This document shows, piece after piece, positions 1 through 13,848 of a DNA stretch of 64,000 bases. Origin of the DNA: Proteobacteria bacterium DTSAM18. Its GTDB lineage: Bacteria > Myxococcota_A > UBA796 > GCA-2862545. The position numbers and the translations under genes were made by a program. The stretch's first letter is position 1; every line of letters starts with the position of its first letter. A model generated the notes under the pieces. It ran no database searches. It had not been told where the DNA came from and saw only the letters and a list, made by a program, of their open reading frames with translations. The stretch spans positions 62,001 through 126,000 of the forward strand of contig JARACJ010000014.1 in NCBI GenBank assembly GCA_028767165.1, given 5' to 3'.

Positions 1-374
1 GTGTCGACCCGCACGTTGAACTCGATGTTCTGGGCCGTGGCGTCGGTGGTGGTCATGTACACGCTGGGGGTGTTGTTCTCCCCCTGGGTGAGCGTGCGGT
101 TGCCGTTGGAGGTGGTCCAGTCCGAGGCGTCGTGGAACGCCGGGATGGGGTCGAAGTCTTCCGTGAAGTCGAGTTCGAAGTCCTCGATCACGCAGTCGAA
201 GCCGGCCTCGACGGTACAGGTGGACGAACAGCCGTCACCATCGGTGGTGTTGCCGTCGTCGCAGTCTTCGGTTTCCTCGATGTCGCCGTCACCGCAGGTG
301 GCCCAGGCGGGGCTGGCGAGGGCTGTGGCAAGAGCGAGGGCGAGTGTGGGCTTCACGGGGGGCAGGGGTCGCAT
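1..374 (-). CDS. secreted DUF4215/TSP-C-like surface protein, N-terminal part only
   Basis: The gene runs off the left edge, so only the first 124 codons are visible. It starts with a signal peptide (about residues 1-25, ending SPAWA), then one Cys-rich DUF4215-type module (CGDGDIEETEDCDDGN...GDGCSSTC). The next residues, with W, NRTLTQ and NTPSVY, look like the start of a thrombospondin C-terminal lectin-like domain. The order matches the N-terminus of the giant protein at 2360-8926, so this is probably a second member of that family. The start is supported by GGAGG six bases upstream. Rho-independent terminator and promoter signals separate it from the upstream operon. The function is inferred as cell-surface or secreted; the rest of the protein cannot be judged. 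Confidence 0.8.
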   Translation of the reverse strand, partial: MRPLPPVKPTLALALATALASPAWATCGDGDIEETEDCDDGNTTDGDGCSSTCTVEAGFDCVIEDFELDFTEDFDPIPAFHDASDWTTSNGNRTLTQGENNTPSVYMTTTDATAQNIEFNVRVD

Positions 375-462
375 GGCGGTCCTCCAGTACATCCCGTGGA
401 CTGTGGCGTAGGGGTGTGGGAAGGAAAACCGACAAAAGTGTTCGGTACCCTCCATCCGGCCG

Positions 463-491
463 ATTGTTTCGGGTCAAGGCCTTCTTGACAA
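463..491 (-). promoter_or_regulatory. candidate sigma70-type promoter for the left-edge gene
   Basis: Read on the minus strand there is TTGTCA (486-491), a 17-bp spacer and AACAAT (463-468), 89 bases before the start codon at 374. Spacing and hexamers fit a housekeeping promoter; no experimental support. Confidence 0.4.
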
Positions 492-603
492 CTTCGGCGA
501 TGGATTTTTGCTGACCGGTCGTCAGTTTCCGAACGCGGGGATGGTTGTGCGCCTTCGTGGGATATCCGGCCCGGGTCCGTTCCGCATGGTGATGCGTGCG
601 CAC

Positions 604-637
604 AAAAAATGCCCCGACGCGTCAGGCGCCGGGGCAT
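604..637 (-). terminator. Rho-independent terminator after the OmpA/TSP3 gene
   Basis: On the minus strand the stem ATGCCCCG pairs with CGGGGCAT (609-616 with 630-637) and is followed directly by six T. It lies 23 bases past the OmpA gene stop and closes that operon. Confidence 0.8.
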
Positions 638-659
638 GGTGGACCCACCACGAGTACCG

Positions 660-2359
<1,700 letters not shown>

Positions 2360-2360
<1 letters not shown>

Positions 2361-5300
2361 CAGTTCTCCTCCTTGCGGCGCAGCAGGCCGAAGGGCAGCA
2401 GGGCGAGCAGGCTGGCGAGCCAGCCGACGGGCTGGGCGGGGGCGGTGGAGCAGTTCATGCCGCCCTGGATCCAGAACTCGGACTCGAGGACCTCGGGAAC
2501 CAGCGGGTTGGTGGACTCCTCGACCTCGAGGCCGTCGTCGCGGCCGTCGCCATCGGTGTCGGTGTCGTTGGGGTCGGTCTCGTCGTCGTCGACCGCACCG
2601 TCGCCGTCGGCGTCCTCCTCGCCATCGAGCAGGCCGTCTCCGTCGGTGTCACCGCTCAGGGGGTCGGTGGTCGTGGTGGGGTCGGCATCGGGCACGAAGA
2701 CGCTCTCGTCGGTGCCGTCGCCCTCGGGCTCGGTCAGTCCCTGCTCGGTGCCGTCCTGCAGGCCGTCGTCGTCGGTGTCCACGTCGTTGGGGTCGGTCTC
2801 GTCGCCCGCCACGGCGCCGTCCCCGTCCGCGTCCTCCGTGCCGTCGAGGAGGCCGTCGTCGTCGGTGTCGTCATCGAGGGGGTCGGTGGTGGTGGTCGGG
2901 TCGGCGTCGGGGACGAACACGTCCTCGTCGGTGTCCTCGGACTGGGGCTCGGTCAGGCCCTGCTCGGTGCCGTCCTGCAGGCCGTCGTCGTCGGTGTCGA
3001 CGTCGTTCGGGTCGGTCTCACCCTCGTCCACGGCGCCGTTGCCGTCGGCGTCCTCCACGCTGTCCACCAGGCCGTCGTCGTCGGTGTCGGCATCCAGCGG
3101 ATCGGTGGTGGTGGTCGGGTCGGTGTCGGGCACGAACACGCTCTCGTCGGTGCCGGTGCCCTCGGGGACGTCGAGGCCGAGCTCGGTGCCGTCCTGCAGG
3201 CCGTCGCCGTCGGTGTCGGCCACGCTCGGATCGGTCTCGTCGTCGCCCACGGCGCCGTCGCCGTCGAGATCCTCGGAGCCGTCGAGCAGGCCGTCGTCGT
3301 CGCTGTCGTCGTCGAGGGGGTCGGTGGTGGTGGACGGATCGGCGTCGGGCACGAACACGGCCGGGTCGGTGCCGTCGGTGCCGGTGGTCAGGCCGAGCTC
3401 GGTGCCGTCCTGGATGCCGTCGCCGTCGGTGTCGCCCTGGGTGGGATCGGTGCCGAGGGTCTGCTCCTCGCCGTCGGACAGGCCGTCGTCGTCGGAGTCG
3501 CCATCGTTGCTGTCGGTGCCCAGCACGCTCTCGGTGGCGTCGGACAGGCCGTCGCCGTCGGTGTCGATGCAGTCGAGGTCGTCGGAAGCATCGTTGGGGT
3601 CGCACTCGTCGCCGCCGTCGAAGCTGCCGTCGAGGTTGCTGTCCTCGGTGCCGTCGCCGATGGTGCCACCGTCGGAGTCCCAGGCGAGGGGATCGGTGGT
3701 GGTGGTGGGGTCGGCGTCGGGCAGGAAGACCAGCGGGTCGGTGCCGGTGCCCTCGGCCTCGGTCAGGCCGAGCTCGGTGCCGTCCTGGAGCAGGTCGCCG
3801 TCGGAGTCCACGTCGAGGGGATCGGTCTCGTCCGCGTCGAGCACGCCGTCGCCGTTGGCGTCCTCGGTGCCGTCGAGCAGGCCGTCGTCGTCGGAGTCGT
3901 CGTCGTTGGGATCGAGCTCGTCGGCCGCGCGCAGGCCGTCGCCGTCGAAGTCCTCGATGCCGTCGATCACGCCGTCGTCGTCGGAGTCGGCGTCCGTCGG
4001 GTCGGTGGTCGTGGAGGGATCGGCGTCGGCCAGGAAGTTGCCGGCGAGCAGATCGGTGGCGTCTGCTACCTCGGGGACCACCAGGCCCACCTCGGTGCCG
4101 TCGAGCAGGCCGTCGCCGTCGGAGTCGGCGAGCAGCGGGTCGGTGCCGTCGAGATCCTCGGTGCCGTCGGTGAGGCCATCGTCGTCGGAGTCGGCGTCGG
4201 TGGCGCGGGTCTCACCCTCGGACCACAGGCCGTCGGCGTTGGTGTCTTCGTCGCCGTCGAGCAGGCCGTCGTCGTCGGAGTCGTCGTCGTTGGGGTCGGA
4301 CTCGCCGTCGCCCACCAGGCCGTCCTGATCCACGTCCTCGATGCCGTCGGCGAGACCGTCGTCGTCGGAGTCGGTCAGCAGGGGGGAGGTGGTGGTGGAG
4401 GGATCGGCGTCGGCCACGAAGCTCTCGGGATCCTCCAGGGCGTCCTCGTCCTCGGCGGCAGCCAGGCCGGACTCGAGGCCGTCGCCCAGACCGTCACCAT
4501 CGGAGTCGAAGGCGTTGGGGTCGGTCTCGGTGGCGTCGACCAGACCGTCGGCGTCCGCATCCTCGGTGCCGTCGAGGAGGCCGTCGTCGTCGGAGTCGGC
4601 GTCGTTGGGGTCGGTCGTGGAGGAGGGGTCGGCGTCGGCCACGAAGATCGTGGCGTCGGTGCCTGTGACGCCCTCGGTCAGGCCCATCTCCATGCCGTCG
4701 CCGAGGCCGTCGCCGTCGGAGTCGAACAGGGTGGGGTCGGTGACGCCCCAGGTCTCGTGACCCGCGAGCTCCTCGCTGTCGGACAGGCCGTCGTCGTCGG
4801 AGTCGGCGTCGGTCGAGCTGGTCTCGCCGGGGTCGACCACGCCGTCGAGATCGAGATCCTCCTCCTCGTTGAGCAGGCCGTCGCCGTCGTCGTCGAGCCA
4901 GCGCCAGTCGTCGCTGCCGTCCGACGCGTCGAGCTCGCCGTCGTCCAGGGCGCCGTCGAGGTTGGCGTCCTCCACGTTGTCGTCGATGCCGCCGCCGTCG
5001 GAGTCGACGAGGTTGGGATCGGTGGTGGTGGTGGGGTCGGCGTCGGCGACGAAGACGTCGAGGTCGGTGTCACCGGCGTGGTCGTCGGAGGTGCTGGCCT
5101 CGGGCTCTGCCAGGCCGGCCTCGATGCCGTCGAGGATGCCGTCGCCGTCGGTGTCGGTGGAGAGGGGATCGGTGGGGGCACTCAGCACGCCCGTGCCGTT
5201 CACCTCGGTCCCGTCGAGGAGGCCGTCGTCGTCGGAGTCGGCGTCGAGGGCGTCGGTGCCGTGGACGTCGAGCTCGTCGCCATCCTGCAGTCCGTCGCCG

Positions 5301-8300
5301 TCGGTGTCGGCCAGCAGCGGGTCGGTGCCGTGGACGTCGAGCTCGTCGCCGTCGTCCAGTCCGTCGCCGTCGGTGTCGGCCAGCAGCGGGTTGGTGCCGT
5401 GGACGTTCACCTCGTCGCCGTCGGTCAGGCCGTCGCCGTCGGTGTCGGCCAGCAGCGGGTCGGTGCCGTGGGTGTCCACTTCGTCGCCGTCGGACAGGCC
5501 GTCGTCGTCGGTGTCGGCCAGAAGCGGGTCGGTGCCGTGGGTGTCCACCTCGTCGCCATCGTCCAGGCCGTCGCCGTCGGTGTCGGCCAGCAGCGGGTCG
5601 GTGCCGTGGACGTCCACCTCGTCGCCGTCGTCCAGGCCGTCGCCGTCGGTGTCGGCCAGCAGCGGGTTGGTCTCGTGGACGTTCACCTCGTCGGCGTCGG
5701 TCAGGCCGTCGCCGTCGGTGTCGTCATCGAGCGGGTTGGTGCCATGGTCGTCCACTTCGTCACCGTCGGACAGGCCGTCCTCGTCGGTGTCGGCCACGAG
5801 GGGATCGGTGCCGTGGGTGTCGACCTCGTCGCCGTCGTCCAGGCCGTCGCCGTCGGTGTCGGCGAGCAGCGGGTTGGTGCCGTGGGTGTCCACCTCGGCG
5901 CCGTCGGTGAGGCCGTCGCCGTCGGTGTCGGCCACGAGGGGATCGGTGCCGTGGGTGTGGACCTCGTCGCCGTCATCCAGTCCGTCGCCGTCGGTGTCGG
6001 CGAGCAGCGGGTTGGTCTCGTGGACGTCGATCTCGTCGCCGTCGGTCAGGCCGTCGTCGTCGGTGTCGGCCACGAGCGGGTCGGTGCCGTGTGTGTCGAC
6101 CTCGTCGCCGTCGTCGAGGCCATCGCCGTCGGTGTCGGCCACGAGCGGGTCGGTGCCGTGGACGTTGACCTCGTCACCGTCGTCGAGGCCGTCGCCGTCG
6201 GTGTCGGCGAGGAGCGGGTTGGTCTCGTGGACGTCCACCTCGTCACCGTCGTCCAGGCCGTCGCCGTCGGTGTCGGCCACGAGCGGGTTGGTTTCGTGGA
6301 TGTCCACTTCGTCGCCGTCGGACAGGCCGTCTTCGTCGGTGTCGGCCAGGAGGGGGTCCGTGCCGTGGGTGTCGATCTCGTCGCCATCGTCCAGGCCGTC
6401 GCCGTCGGTGTCGGCCACGAGCGGGTCGGTGCCGTGGACGTCCACCTCGTCGCCGTCGGACAGGCCGTCACCGTCGGTGTCGAAGACGGTGGGCTGGGTG
6501 CCGTGGACGTTCACCTCGTCGCCGTCGGACAGACCGTCGAGGTCGGAGTCGGAGAGCAGGGGATCGGTGCCGTGGGTGAGGGCCTCGTCGCCGTCCGTGA
6601 GGCCATCGCCGTCGGTGTCGGCCGCGAGCGGGTCGGTGCCGTGGGTGCCCAGCTCGGCGCCGTCGGTCAGGCCGTCGCCGTCGGTGTCGGCCACGAGCGG
6701 GTCGGTGCCGTGGGTGGTCACCTCGCTGCCGTCGGACAGGCCGTCGCCGTCGGTGTCGGCCACGAGGGGGTCGGTGCCGTGGAGGTTCACCTCGTCGCCG
6801 TCCGTGAGGCCGTCGCCATCGGTGTCTTCGTCGAGGGGATCGGTGCCGTGGGTGTCCACCTCGTCACCGTCGGTCAGGCCATCGTCGTCGGTGTCGGCCA
6901 CGAGCGGGTCGGTGCCGTGGGTGTCCACCTCGTCACCTTCGGTGAGGCCGTCGCCGTCTGTGTCGGCATCGAGGGGATCGGTGCCGTGCACGTTGACCTC
7001 GTCGCCGTCGGTGAGGCCGTCGCCATCGGTGTCCGCGTCGTTGGCGTCCGTGCCGTGGGTGTCCACCTCGTCGCCGTCGGACAGGCCGTCGTCGTCGGAG
7101 TCGGCGTCCTCGGGATCGGTCTCGCCGTCGGCCGGGGTCCATGCGCCGTCGCCGTTGGCGTCCTCCTCGCCGTCGTCCAGGCCGTCGCCGTCAGTGTCGG
7201 CCAGGAGGGGATCGGTGGTGGTGGAGGGGTCGGCATCGCCGACGAAGCTGCCGTCGGTGTCCGGCAGGCCGGTGCCCACCCCGAGTTCCAGGCCGTCGGA
7301 CAGGCCGTCGCCGTCGGTGTCGGGATCGGTGGCGTCGGTGCCGTGGGTGATGACCTCGTCGTAGTCGGACAGGCCGTCGTCGTCGGAGTCGCCATCGGCG
7401 AAGTCGGTCTCACCCGGATCGACCATGCCGTTGCCGTTGGCGTCCTCCTCGCCATTGAGCAGGCCGTCGCCGTCGTCGTCGAGCCAGCCCCAGTCGTCGT
7501 CCGTGTCGTTGGGGTCGAGCTCGTCCGCATCGACGACGCCGTCACCGTCGAGGTCCTCGTCGCCGTCGTCCACGCCGCCGCCGTCGGTGTCGGCGCTCAG
7601 GGGATCGGTGGTGGTCAGGCCCGCGTCGCCGTCGGCCACGAAGACGAGCAGGTCCGTGTCGGCGTCGGAGCCGTCGACCAGGTCCACCTCTGGGTCGGCC
7701 AGTCCGACCTCGGTGCCGTCGAGCAGGCCGTCGCCGTCGGTGTCGGCGAGCAGCGGATCCGTGGGACCGAACGCGGTGAGGACGCCATCGCCGTGGATCT
7801 CGGTGCTGTCCAGCAGGCCGTCGTCGTCGGAGTCGGCGTCACCGGGGTCGGTGCCGTGGGTGTGGACCTCGGCGTAGTCGTCGAGGCCGTCGCCGTCGGA
7901 GTCGGTCTCCTCATCGGAGGATCCGGCCGCGATCTCCTCGGCCCAGGTGAGGCCGTCGCCGTCGTTGTCGGGGCTGCGGCAGACGCTCATGCCGTAGGGG
8001 GCGATGAGGTCGAACTCCAGGCCCTTCTGCTCGAAGACGTAGAAGCCGAAGTAGCCGTCAGGGAAGGGATCGTCGGCGTCGGCGGTGACGTCGAATTCCA
8101 GGTCGGTGGAGAAGAACGGGTAGTCGTCGTACGCGCGGTTCTGCCGGTCGGCGTTGACCCAGGCGTCGATGGTGGTCTCTTCGGCGATCCACACCTGGAT
8201 GCGCTCGGTGGTGTAGTCCACCTTGATGCGGACGGGCTTGTCGGGACTGCGGGGCCACTCGGCATCGCCCCAGTTGGTGCCCTCGGCCAGCTCGCTGACG

Positions 8301-8926
8301 GAGCCCGTGTGGGTCCACAGGTCGACCTCGCTGGTGGCGCCCTCGACCCGGTTGAGGGACAGGCCGGTGTAGGCCCAGTCGCCGCTGCCGGCGGTGTACT
8401 CCTCCTGCAGCGGGTTGTCCTGGTCGCCCTTCCAGTCCATCAGGATCCAGTCGGCGTCCGTGTCGGCGAAGTCCCCCTCCAGCCAGGGATCGGTGCCGGG
8501 GTTGGCCGGGTTCTCGCCCTCGAAGCCGACGGTCAGGCCGATGAAGTTGTCGTCGATGCCGCTGGTGTTGCGGGCGTCGAAGATCAGCGGTCCGGCGCTG
8601 ATGGGGATGTTGGTCGTGTAGACCGACGGGGTGCTCGACTGGGTCTGCTTGATGCGGGTCTTGGCCTGTTGCAGCTGCCAGGTCGTCGCGCCGATGGTGG
8701 TGTTCATCTCGTTGACGTACTGGTACTCGAAGTTGGCATCGGGGCAGACCCACCCGGTCTCGACGGTGCAGGTGGACGAGCAGCCGTCACCATCGTCGGT
8801 GTTGCCGTCGTCGCAGGCCTCCGCGGCTTCGACGTCCGCGTCGCCGCAGACCGCCCAGGCGGGGGTGGTGGCGAATCCTGCCAGGGCAAGGGTGAGAACG
8901 GGGCGTACCGAAAGTGTCGGCTTCAT
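2360..8926 (-). CDS. giant TSP3-repeat surface protein with TSP-C-like domain and C-terminal sorting tail
   Basis: 2188 residues. Order: signal peptide (1-25); one Cys-rich DUF4215-type module (~26-60); a domain of about 250 residues resembling the thrombospondin C-terminal lectin domain ([13 protein letters not shown]..., DWILMDWKG, ending [12 protein letters not shown]); then ~1800 residues of bacterial TSP3 repeats (DxDGDGLxDGxE). These include a 27-unit array of 23-residue units at ~613-1233, flanked by longer units with [12 protein letters not shown]. The tail (~2160-2188) has a Cys, a hydrophobic stretch and an Arg-Arg-Lys cluster, as in MYXO-CTERM sorting signals. This predicts an extremely acidic, calcium-loaded surface stalk or adhesin. 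GGAGGG before the ATG supports the start. First gene of the two-gene operon with the OmpA protein. Confidence 0.88.
5230..7093 (-). repeat. in-frame tandem array of 69-bp units (27 copies) inside the giant TSP3 gene
   Basis: Twenty-seven successive 23-codon units can be read on the minus strand, of the form [11 protein letters not shown], then VHGTDPL (or HETNPL), then ADT. Unit length is constant at 69 bp and the DNA is highly similar between units, although codons vary (ggg/gcg, tcg/tca). The count comes from reading the HGT/HET core of each unit. Such arrays can change copy number by slippage or recombination. This is coding DNA, not CRISPR. Confidence 0.9.
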
Positions 8927-9131
8927 GATCCCTCCAGGTCGCCGGACCTCTATGGGGGAAGGATCATGGTGTCAGGGAGTTTCCGGCGGGGTGGGTCCCC
9001 GCTGGCGCGTTTGTCGCGATGAAAGCGCGGATATCGTGTGTCGAAAAAGTTTCATCGGCATGCGCGCAGGGTGGGCGGGATGTCCGCCTTGCTCCTGGAA
9101 CGCGGGCGTTCTGGAGGGGCTGCCGTGGCCC

Positions 9132-10511
<1,380 letters not shown>

Positions 10512-10916
10512 GGTGGGCTCGCGGCAGGGGACTCGTGCCCCACCTATCCCGTGCCAGCTCCCGTGCCCGTGCCCGTGCCCGCCAGCAGCCCGGTCCGACT
10601 CGGAACAGGGGTGACACCCTCGCCGGGCCGGACGGCAGCCGGCCGGGGCCTCGAAGCCCTCGCCGGGGCGCGGGACGCGGGGCTCGACCCAAGCGGAAAC
10701 GACGGAGTCGGGCGCAGCAAGCGGCGCCCCTACGCTGCAATGCCCCAAGGCAGTGCTGCGGTCCCGCACCCGGCGCGATTCCCGCCACCCGGCTCCGCGC
10801 CGCCGTCCCTGAGGCTCGAGCCGGCCCCGGCTGGCGGCGTGGGTCCGTCAGGTCGCGACCGGTGGTGGTCAGGGTGCCCTTGCCCACCGCCGAACGGCCG
10901 ACCTCGCTTCGTCAGC
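10512..10916. other. 405-bp intergenic region made of interspersed repeat DNA
   Basis: No gene is credible here. It contains copy R1 of the interspersed repeat, a shared 44-base block at 10707-10750 and GC-rich filler to the end of the next gene. The dbpA promoter (minus strand) must lie just inside the 10512 end. Confidence 0.6.
10553..10757 (+). repeat. interspersed GC-rich repeat, copy R1
   Basis: Three CCGTGC hexamers (from 10561), then a core at 10592-10674 with the small palindrome GGGTGACACCC, a GACGGCAGCCGGCC segment and CTCGAAGCCCTCGCCGGGGC. The same order, inverted, occurs twice at 14366-14588. The block 10707-10750 (GTCGGGCGCAGC to ATGCCCCAAGG) matches 13984-14027 in direct orientation. 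All copies are intergenic. Confidence 0.75.
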
Positions 10917-11654
10917 TCAGGATCCGGTCTCGAGCTCCGAGACGATGAACTCGCAGGGTGCCATGGCCTTGGGAAGGAGCGGCTCGAGCAGGTACACGGG
11001 GACGTCCGAGAGCTCCTCGCCGTCCTGGGGTGTCCAGGTCAGGCGGAGCTTGTACCACCACGCGTCGTCGGTCCACAGGGCCGCCATGCTGTGCATGGGG
11101 GTGTCCACGTTGAGCGTGTCGTCGTCTCGCGTGATCTCGGTGGATCCCAGCTGGAGGGACATGCCTGGTTGAAGGGCCTGGGCGAGGGCACGCATGGGGC
11201 TGTCGTCCCGGATGGTGTCCATCGAGATCTGTTCGGTGAGCTTGAAGTCGCCCAGGCCGACCAGCCCGTCGCCGGGCAGACCCGTGATCCGCATGTCGGT
11301 CCTGTACTGCCAGTGAACGCGGTATCCGTCGCTCGCGGCGATCTGCATCACGAGGGCGAGGTGGTCCTCCTGGGCGCTGGCGCCCTCCGTGTTCGGATAT
11401 ACGTACAGGGTCGCGTCCGCAGCATCGTCCAGGGCGTAGCCGACGGCCATGTTCGTGCCTTCCGGGTCGATCCGGTTCACCCTGCCACGCTTCCATTCCC
11501 CCGCAGAGGCCAGGAAGCAGCGATCGGCACCGTCGTGGATCTCGATGTCGGGGAGGGCCTGCTTCAGCTGGGCGTGGGTGGAGGCCAGGCGCTTCGCGCC
11601 ACTGCATCCGGAGGACGCGAGGACGGACGCAAGCAGGATGACGTGGGTGTGCAT
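10917..11654 (-). CDS. predicted lipoprotein of unknown function (WTDxxWWY family, copy 1)
   Basis: 245 residues. The N-terminus is a lipoprotein-like signal with Cys at 17 (LASSGC). I do not recognise a described domain. The sequence shares a hallmark (M/L)AxLWTDxxWWYxLRxxW near residue 205 and a following LLP...APC segment with the protein at 16173-16949, so the two are paralogues. Both also have an early DRCF motif with a following W. Starting at 11654 keeps the signal peptide; the longer open frame upstream overlaps the divergent gene and is not protein-like. A periplasmic or membrane-attached location is inferred; function unknown. Confidence 0.75.
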   Translation of the reverse strand: MHTHVILLASVLASSGCSGAKRLASTHAQLKQALPDIEIHDGADRCFLASAGEWKRGRVNRIDPEGTNMAVGYALDDAADATLYVYPNTEGASAQEDHLALVMQIAASDGYRVHWQYRTDMRITGLPGDGLVGLGDFKLTEQISMDTIRDDSPMRALAQALQPGMSLQLGSTEITRDDDTLNVDTPMHSMAALWTDDAWWYKLRLTWTPQDGEELSDVPVYLLEPLLPKAMAPCEFIVSELETGS

Positions 11655-11853
11655 GGAGTGTCTCTTGTGTCTGCAGGGGAGGAGAGGGCTCTGGACCACC
11701 CTTTTCCGCTGTGGCGATGGGGCGGGTGCAGGGTGGGTCAGCGCCTCATGCAAGAACATGGCACGTCCTCCGGTCAAGAACTGATTTCCATACGGTACCG
11801 TGGCCGCGTCCGCGTCCCGGAACGACCCGGGGCCATGCCCTCCCGGAGGTCCC

Positions 11854-13221
11854 GTGTTCCTGATCCTGATGCTCGCCAACCTCGCCGACGCCGCACCCAA
11901 TTCCATCTGGGGACGTGCCACACAGGAGTGGCTGCAGGATGGTGTCGATCTGCTCGACGAGCCTGCCCGGTTGTACTCGCTGCAGACCTCCCAGACCCTC
12001 GCGTACTTCTCGGGCGCCCAGGATCTCGACCTGTTGAACACGGCCATCGGCACCGTGCGGGCCGACGGGGCCAACCGGGGCGGCTTCGCGCTGTCGTTCA
12101 GGAAGCAGCAGGGGCCCGGGGGATTCCGGCGAGTGCAAGGACAGGGAGCCTCGTCCGAATTTCCCAGCGCCCTGACGGTATCGGGACTCGAGGCGTTCGA
12201 GGGACGGCTCACGGGCAGCTTCGGCAAGGCGCGTTCCGGTGGCGGCTGGGGCCTCGGGTCCTCCGTGGGGCTCTCCTGGCTCGCGAGTCCGAGCGGCGCG
12301 GCGCTTGCCCTTCCCCCCGCCGAGCGTGACGGGCTGGGACGGTCGTTCGGATCCACGCGGACGGACCGCTCCTCGCACCTGTCGGCGGAGCTCTTCGGCG
12401 GCACCGCCTGGGACACCGACGCCGGCAGTCGCAGCGTCCATGTCTATGGACAGTTCGAGCGGGCTCTCGACGTCGCGGTGGGTCGTGAGACCGAGTTCGA
12501 TGTGGAGGGAGTTCCGGTGGGCCAGGACTACTTCCTGCCGGACCAGACAGGCCTCGTCGCCAACCGCTGGGTGGCCTTCCTGGGGGCCCGCAGCGAGGTC
12601 CGTGAGGCGGGGCGGCTGCTCCTGCGGTTCGACGGCCGTATCGGTGCGGGCGGGCCGGCGGCACCGGAAGCCACCATCGACGGGGAGGTCCAGGACGCCA
12701 TGCTGACAGGCACGGCGTTGCAGGGGGACGTGTCGGCCCTGCTGGGCGCCGACATCCGCCGCGACGACTTCGGAATGTTCGTCGGCGGTCGCCTCACGGG
12801 CACCGGCTTCCGGTTCTCCTCCGAGATCGACGACGGTGGCGCGGGCGACTTCCCCCGGCTGGAGCACCGGCTGGGGTTCGGGGCCGAGGTGCCCCTGTTC
12901 TTCGAAGCCACGGTGCACCCGAGGGTGGATCTCCGCTTCTCGGCCGTCATCGGCGGCTCCCTCTGGTTCGAGGGCACGAGCCTGGGACAGATGACCTCCA
13001 CCACCTACGACAACCGTCGGGTCTGGACCCTCGACGGCGCTGGCACCGGAGGCGTGCGCTGGTTCGCCCACGATCTGGTGTGGGTGGACTTCAGCATGAC
13101 CGGTGGCGCGCTGTACACCGAGGGGCCTGCGGATGGCAGTGGCTTGATGCCGCCCTTCCTGATCTCCACCGGCACGCCCGCCTGGTGGCGGTCCGGCGTG
13201 GCGGCGACGCTCAAGCTGTAG
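11854..13221 (+). CDS. predicted outer-membrane beta-barrel-like protein, function unknown
   Basis: 455 residues from a GTG at 11854, chosen because GGAGG lies five bases upstream and the product then begins with a signal peptide (VFLILMLANLADA). The body alternates hydrophobic and polar residues with many Gly and aromatic residues, typical of outer-membrane strands (GGRLTGTGFRFSSEI, RLGFGAEVPLFFEA), and ends in a strand-like SGVAATLKL. No named family is recognised. It is divergent from the lipoprotein gene at 10917-11654 across about 200 bp that must hold both promoters, and converges with the pentapeptide gene after 24 bp. Confidence 0.7.
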   Translation: MFLILMLANLADAAPNSIWGRATQEWLQDGVDLLDEPARLYSLQTSQTLAYFSGAQDLDLLNTAIGTVRADGANRGGFALSFRKQQGPGGFRRVQGQGASSEFPSALTVSGLEAFEGRLTGSFGKARSGGGWGLGSSVGLSWLASPSGAALALPPAERDGLGRSFGSTRTDRSSHLSAELFGGTAWDTDAGSRSVHVYGQFERALDVAVGRETEFDVEGVPVGQDYFLPDQTGLVANRWVAFLGARSEVREAGRLLLRFDGRIGAGGPAAPEATIDGEVQDAMLTGTALQGDVSALLGADIRRDDFGMFVGGRLTGTGFRFSSEIDDGGAGDFPRLEHRLGFGAEVPLFFEATVHPRVDLRFSAVIGGSLWFEGTSLGQMTSTTYDNRRVWTLDGAGTGGVRWFAHDLVWVDFSMTGGALYTEGPADGSGLMPPFLISTGTPAWWRSGVAATLKL

Positions 13222-13245
13222 GTTGCAGGGGGCCGTGAGCCGGGA

Positions 13246-13848
13246 TCACGCGCCCCCGTACCCGACCACCTCGAAGCCGAGGTACTCCGCCAGGCTCACG
13301 GCAGCCGCCAGGTCGATGCGCGTGGCCTTGACCCGGCTACGGGCGGGATCGACGAACACGCCGGTGCTGGACGACAGGTCGGCCCCCCGCAGCTGGGCAC
13401 CGGGGAACTGCGCGCCCCCAAGGCGGCAGTCCTGGAACACCGTGCCTTGGAGGTCTGCACGGGTGAAGTCGACCTCGAGCAGGGAGCAGGCGACGAAGTG
13501 CTTCGCCCGCAGCTTGCGGCCGGCGAAGGAGCCGTAGTCCAGGACGCAGCCCTCCCAGCTCGCGTCGAAGATCAGACCGCAGGCCGACCAGTCGATGCCC
13601 ATCAGCTTGCAGGCGTCGAAGCGGACGTCGGACAGGCCGCAGTCCTCGAGGCGTGCGTTGGAGAGGTTGCAGCGCTCGAACCGGCAGCGGGTGAAGCTGC
13701 ATCCCTCGAGCTCGGCGCCGCGGAGATCCGCATCGAGGAAGGTGCAGTCCACGAAGCTCGCGTCTTGGAGGGTGCCATCGGGCAGGAGGGCGCCGGTGAA
13801 GGTGGCGCCCCGGTAGGTGGCGTCGTCGGACAGGTGGGGTGCGGACAT
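13246..13848 (-). CDS. Qnr/McbG-like pentapeptide repeat protein
   Basis: 200 residues built almost wholly of pentapeptide repeats A(D/N)LXX or CXFXXC (CTFLDADLRGAELEGCSFTRCRFERCNLSNARLEDC). The central break KLMGIDWSACGL is typical of the Qnr/McbG branch, whose members form a right-handed beta-helix mimicking DNA and protect gyrase from inhibitors or toxins. Length is close to Qnr (~218). The start ATG at 13848 has GGAGG upstream; a longer frame upstream is repeat DNA. Whether it protects gyrase here is unknown; other pentapeptide proteins do different things. No partner toxin is adjacent. Confidence 0.85.
   Translation of the reverse strand: MSAPHLSDDATYRGATFTGALLPDGTLQDASFVDCTFLDADLRGAELEGCSFTRCRFERCNLSNARLEDCGLSDVRFDACKLMGIDWSACGLIFDASWEGCVLDYGSFAGRKLRAKHFVACSLLEVDFTRADLQGTVFQDCRLGGAQFPGAQLRGADLSSSTGVFVDPARSRVKATRIDLAAAVSLAEYLGFEVVGYGGA

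Noticed and set aside
5230-7093. CRISPR-like periodic array
   Set aside because: The 69-bp periodicity has no distinct repeats and spacers; every unit codes for the same 23-residue motif in frame.
10512-10769. N-terminal extension of DbpA by 86 residues
   Set aside because: The extension translates repeat DNA (GHGHGHGSWHG) and lies upstream of the family's normal start at 10511.
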